The notes beneath the pieces were generated by a model that did not search any database, was not told the DNA's origin, and saw only the letters and a program-made list of their open reading frames with translations. From an uncultured Megamonas sp. (lineage in GTDB: Bacteria; Bacillota; Negativicutes; Selenomonadales; Selenomonadaceae): DNA of 16,783 bases. The position numbers were made by a program, and so were the translations under genes. Positions 14,050-16,783 of the stretch are shown piece by piece (the first letter of the stretch is position 1; every line of letters begins with the position of its first letter). The stretch spans positions 1 to 16,783 of the forward strand of contig USIX01000038.1 in NCBI GenBank assembly GCA_900554895.1, given 5' to 3'.

Positions 14050-16638
14050 TTAATCTTCCATTTTGCGGATTGGATTGAATGTAAAGCTGTCGCCGCTGAC
14101 ATCAATATCAACGGTATCGCCCTCTTTAACATCACCCTTGATGATTTCCTTGCTTAACTGCGTTTCCACTGTATGAGTCAACAGTCTGCGAAGCGGACGG
14201 GCACCGAAGTTAGGGTCGAAACCTTCATTTGCCAATTTGCTGAGAGTTTCATCGGACCAGGAAAGTGAAATATTGACTTGATGCTGCAGACGGTTATTGA
14301 GATTGTTGAGCATAATCGTTGCAATCTGTTTAACCTGCTGCTTATCAAGTGCTTTAAATACGATTATATCATCGACACGGTTTAAAAATTCCGGACGGAA
14401 ATAATCTTTAAGCAAGTCTTTAACCAGTTTTTGTGCCGTAGCAAAATCACTCTGGTTCAGGATTTCATGGCTGCCGAGGTTGGATGTCATAATGATGACC
14501 GTATTTTTAAAGTTTACGACACGGCCTTTACCGTCAGTAAGTCTACCGTCATCGAGAATTTGCAGAAGTACGTTGAATACATCACGATGAGCTTTTTCAA
14601 TTTCATCGAGCAGGATTACACTGTATGGACGGCGGCGAACTGCTTCTGTAAGCTGGCCGCCTTCATCATAGCCGACATATCCTGGAGGCGCACCGATTAA
14701 GCGGGCAACGGAATGTTTTTCCATATATTCGCTCATATCGATACGAATAATACTGCGTTCGTCATCAAACAGACTTTCGGCAAGTGTTTTGGCAAGTTCC
14801 GTTTTGCCTACACCGGTAGGGCCGAGAAAGATAAACGAGCCAATTGGACGATTCGGGTCTTTAATGCCGGCACGGGCACGGATGATGGCTTCACTTACGG
14901 CTTTAACCGCTTCGTCCTGACCGACTACGCGTTCATGCAGTACATCTTCAAGATGAACAAGTTTATCACGTTCACCCTGAAGCATTTTCGTTACGGGAAT
15001 ACCTGTCCAGCGGCTTACTACCTGAGCTATGTCCTCTTCAGACACTTCTTCTTTTAAAAGACGGTTGCCTTCATCATCCTGCACGGCTTTTTCCATTTCA
15101 GCAAGCTCTTTTTGCAACTGAGGAATTTTACCGTATTTAATTTCGGAAGCTTTGGCATAGTCGCCGCTTCTTTGAGCTTTTTCCATTTCGATATTGGCTG
15201 AATCCATTTCTTTTTTTATGGCACGGACACGGACAATTCCCTGTTTTTCCTTATTCCATTTGTCCATCAGTTTATTTTCTTCAGCTTGCAATTTTTCTTT
15301 TTCATCAATTAATTTATCCAGTTTCTCCTTGGAAGCTTCATCTGTTTCTTTATTTAACGCTTCTTCTTCAATTTGCAGCTGCATGATTTTGCGGCGCAGT
15401 TTTTCAATCGGTTCCGGCATGGATTCGATTTCCGTGCGCAGTTTGGCAGCAGCTTCATCGACAAGGTCGATTGCTTTATCCGGCAGGAAACGGTCGGAAA
15501 TATATCTGTCGGATAAAACGGCGGCGGAAACAAGCGCATTATCGCGAATTCGTACACCGTGATGAACCTCATAGCGTTCTTTCAGTCCGCGTAGAATAGA
15601 AATAGTATCTTCTACAGAAGGCTGGTCAACCATTACAGGCTGGAAGCGGCGTTCCAGTGCTGTATCCTTTTCGATATATTTACGGTATTCATTCAATGTT
15701 GTTGCACCGATACAGCGCAACTGTCCGCGGGCAAGCATCGGTTTTAATAAATTACCTGCGTCCATAGCGCCTTCAGCGGCACCGGCACCGACTACCGTAT
15801 GAATTTCATCAATGAATAATAAAATCTGTCCGTCCGATTTGACTATTTCGTTAAGTACGGATTTCAGTCTTTCTTCAAATTCGCCGCGGTATTTGGCACC
15901 GGCAATCAGAGAGCCCATATCCAGAGAGTAAAGTGTCTTATTTTTAAGTGATTCCGGTACATCTCCGGCAACAATGCGGCGGGCAAGACCTTCGACAATA
16001 GCCGTTTTGCCGACACCCGGTTCACCGATTAATACAGGATTATTTTTTGTACGGCGGGAAAGAATTTCAACTGTACGGCGAATTTCCTCATCGCGTCCGA
16101 TAACAGGGTCAAGTTTGCCGACTCTTGCCATCGCAGTCAAATCACGGCCGTATTTTTCCAGTGATTTATAACCGCTTTCCGGATTATCGCTGTTTACATT
16201 CTGTTTACGTTCTGTTTTGATAACGGACATGATTTTATTCTGGTGCAGATTGAATTCACGGCATAATGACTGCATTTCATCATCACTGTCGCTGACAATG
16301 GCAAGTAATAGATGTTCGGTGCTGATGTAATCGTCCTTCATATTTTCAGCCAGTTTAGCGGCACGACCGAGAACACGAACCATTTCCGTACTCATGCCAA
16401 GACGGCTCTGGCCTTTGACGCTCGGAATTTTTTTGAGCATTTGTTCCAGTTTTGCTTTAAGCATAGGCAAGTCGACTCTGCATTCACTGAAAATAGTGGC
16501 AAGAAGGCCTTCCGGTTCTTTTATGAGAGCAGCCAGTACATGAGCTGATGTTATTTCCTGATGATAGCGAAGCGCTGCCTCCTGTTGAGCGGACTGCATG
16601 GCTTCAAGAACTTTTTGCGTATATTTTTCTTCACCCAT
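14050..16638 (-). CDS. clpB: ATP-dependent disaggregase ClpB (Hsp100)
   Basis: Hexameric AAA+ chaperone that, with DnaK, pulls polypeptides out of aggregates; it does not partner a protease. It is 862 residues, the normal length. The N-terminal Clp repeat domain spans about 1-145. NBD1 has Walker A GEPGVGKT at 205-212, pore loop KYRGEF at 249-254 and Walker B FIDEIH at 275-280. The middle coiled-coil domain (about 405-525), which distinguishes ClpB from ClpA, is full length. NBD2 has Walker A GPTGVGKT at 606-613, pore loop GYVGYDEGG at 653-661 and Walker B LLDEIE at 676-681; GARPLRR is at 812-818. No ClpP-binding loop is seen. The chosen ATG (16636-16638) has GGAGGA at 16646-16651, 7 nt away. 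An in-frame TTG at 16651-16653 overlaps that site and is rejected. It is monocistronic, with a strong promoter and repeat array upstream. Confidence 0.97.
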   Translation of the reverse strand: MGEEKYTQKVLEAMQSAQQEAALRYHQEITSAHVLAALIKEPEGLLATIFSECRVDLPMLKAKLEQMLKKIPSVKGQSRLGMSTEMVRVLGRAAKLAENMKDDYISTEHLLLAIVSDSDDEMQSLCREFNLHQNKIMSVIKTERKQNVNSDNPESGYKSLEKYGRDLTAMARVGKLDPVIGRDEEIRRTVEILSRRTKNNPVLIGEPGVGKTAIVEGLARRIVAGDVPESLKNKTLYSLDMGSLIAGAKYRGEFEERLKSVLNEIVKSDGQILLFIDEIHTVVGAGAAEGAMDAGNLLKPMLARGQLRCIGATTLNEYRKYIEKDTALERRFQPVMVDQPSVEDTISILRGLKERYEVHHGVRIRDNALVSAAVLSDRYISDRFLPDKAIDLVDEAAAKLRTEIESMPEPIEKLRRKIMQLQIEEEALNKETDEASKEKLDKLIDEKEKLQAEENKLMDKWNKEKQGIVRVRAIKKEMDSANIEMEKAQRSGDYAKASEIKYGKIPQLQKELAEMEKAVQDDEGNRLLKEEVSEEDIAQVVSRWTGIPVTKMLQGERDKLVHLEDVLHERVVGQDEAVKAVSEAIIRARAGIKDPNRPIGSFIFLGPTGVGKTELAKTLAESLFDDERSIIRIDMSEYMEKHSVARLIGAPPGYVGYDEGGQLTEAVRRRPYSVILLDEIEKAHRDVFNVLLQILDDGRLTDGKGRVVNFKNTVIIMTSNLGSHEILNQSDFATAQKLVKDLLKDYFRPEFLNRVDDIIVFKALDKQQVKQIATIMLNNLNNRLQHQVNISLSWSDETLSKLANEGFDPNFGARPLRRLLTHTVETQLSKEIIKGDVKEGDTVDIDVSGDSFTFNPIRKMED

Positions 16639-16695
16639 GAAGAATTCCTCCAATCATGATGATTAATTTCTATTATTATTATGTTTAAAATCCAT

Positions 16696-16717
16696 AGTAA
16701 GTTCTTTTTTTCTTACT
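16696..16717 (-). other. Hairpin at the 5' end of the clpB mRNA
   Basis: AGTAAG and CTTACT (6-bp arms, 10-nt A-rich loop in the RNA) lie exactly where transcription should begin. It could stabilise the transcript or act as a half-operator. A second short inverted repeat, AATCAT-C-ATGATT (16652-16664), lies just before the ribosome site. Confidence 0.35.
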
Positions 16718-16778
16718 AAAGTCATTATAAAGTCAAAAAGTCAAATTGTCAATAAAAATTTTCGACTTTTTGACTTTT
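16718..16778 (-). promoter_or_regulatory. clpB promoter embedded in a GTCA repeat array (candidate stress operator)
   Basis: On the minus strand a perfect σA promoter is present: TTGACA (16747-16752), 17-bp spacer, TATAAT (16724-16729). On the plus strand GTCA occurs at 16721, 16732, 16740 and 16748. AAAGTCAAAAAGTC (16729-16742) is repeated inverted as GACTTTTTGACTTT (16764-16777), a perfect 14-bp match around a 21-bp centre holding the -35 box. The unit AGTCAAA resembles a CtsR half-site, but start-to-start spacing is 8 bp instead of the usual 10. No CIRCE element (TTAGCACTC-N9-GAGTGCTAA) is present. Repression by a CtsR-like or unknown heat-shock regulator is inferred. Confidence 0.7.
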
Positions 16779-16783
16779 ATTTT

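Noticed and set aside
16639..16653. Upstream TTG start for clpB (adds MEEFF)
   Set aside because: The TTG overlaps the GGAGGA site that serves the ATG at 16638, and ClpB N-termini begin near the MGEEKYTQK region.
16718..16778. CIRCE (HrcA) element or standard CtsR box at clpB
   Set aside because: No TTAGCACTC-N9-GAGTGCTAA is present, and AGTCAAA units are 8 bp apart, not 10, so neither is called as such.

Overview
This window is ordinary low-to-moderate-GC bacterial chromosome with short intergenic spaces, σA-type promoters, purine-rich Shine-Dalgarno sites and U-tailed terminators. Together these indicate a Bacillota genome. Several features lean towards the Negativicutes (a Selenomonas/Megamonas-like anaerobe): the zapA, U32, mutS2, pbp1A order, a CBS/DRTGG family II pyrophosphatase, a two-gene LysO exporter and a DUF4127 protein. 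That lineage is an inference from gene content, not proven. I see no tRNA, rRNA, CRISPR array, insertion sequence, phage gene or integration site.

Left block (1-6599, all minus strand): zapA (FtsZ-ring protein) has its own promoter and terminator. Next comes a compact transcription unit (about 5845-6033) whose tiny ORF is interrupted by a stop but continues in the +1 frame. Then a double-module U32 protein (RlhA/TrhP-like RNA hydroxylation family), mutS2 and the first 286 codons of a class A penicillin-binding protein lie in one direction. These are housekeeping functions: division, RNA modification, ribosome rescue or recombination control, and cell-wall synthesis.

Middle block (6600-11530): a near-consensus promoter overlapping a direct repeat drives a plus-strand operon of a membrane-anchored DUF4127 protein and two overlapping half-genes of a LysO-type lysine exporter. 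A bidirectional terminator separates it from a convergent minus-strand pair, a PHP-type phosphoesterase and a VOC/glyoxalase-fold protein. Divergent from that pair is an AraC-family regulator. The shared 106-bp intergenic region carries two small palindromes, so the regulator may control its neighbour.

Right block (11530-16783, minus strand): single-gene units for a CBS-regulated Mn-dependent inorganic pyrophosphatase, a small flavodoxin-fold protein and the ClpB disaggregase, two of them with clear intrinsic terminators. clpB is preceded by a perfect TTGACA-N17-TATAAT promoter embedded in an unusual array of GTCA repeats, spaced mainly 8 bp, with 14-bp inverted arms. It looks like a stress operator that does not match the canonical CtsR or CIRCE spacing.

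No clear new multi-gene defence or mobile system is visible. The best leads are the interrupted mini-ORF unit upstream of the U32 gene, the clpB operator array and the DUF4127-LysO operon.
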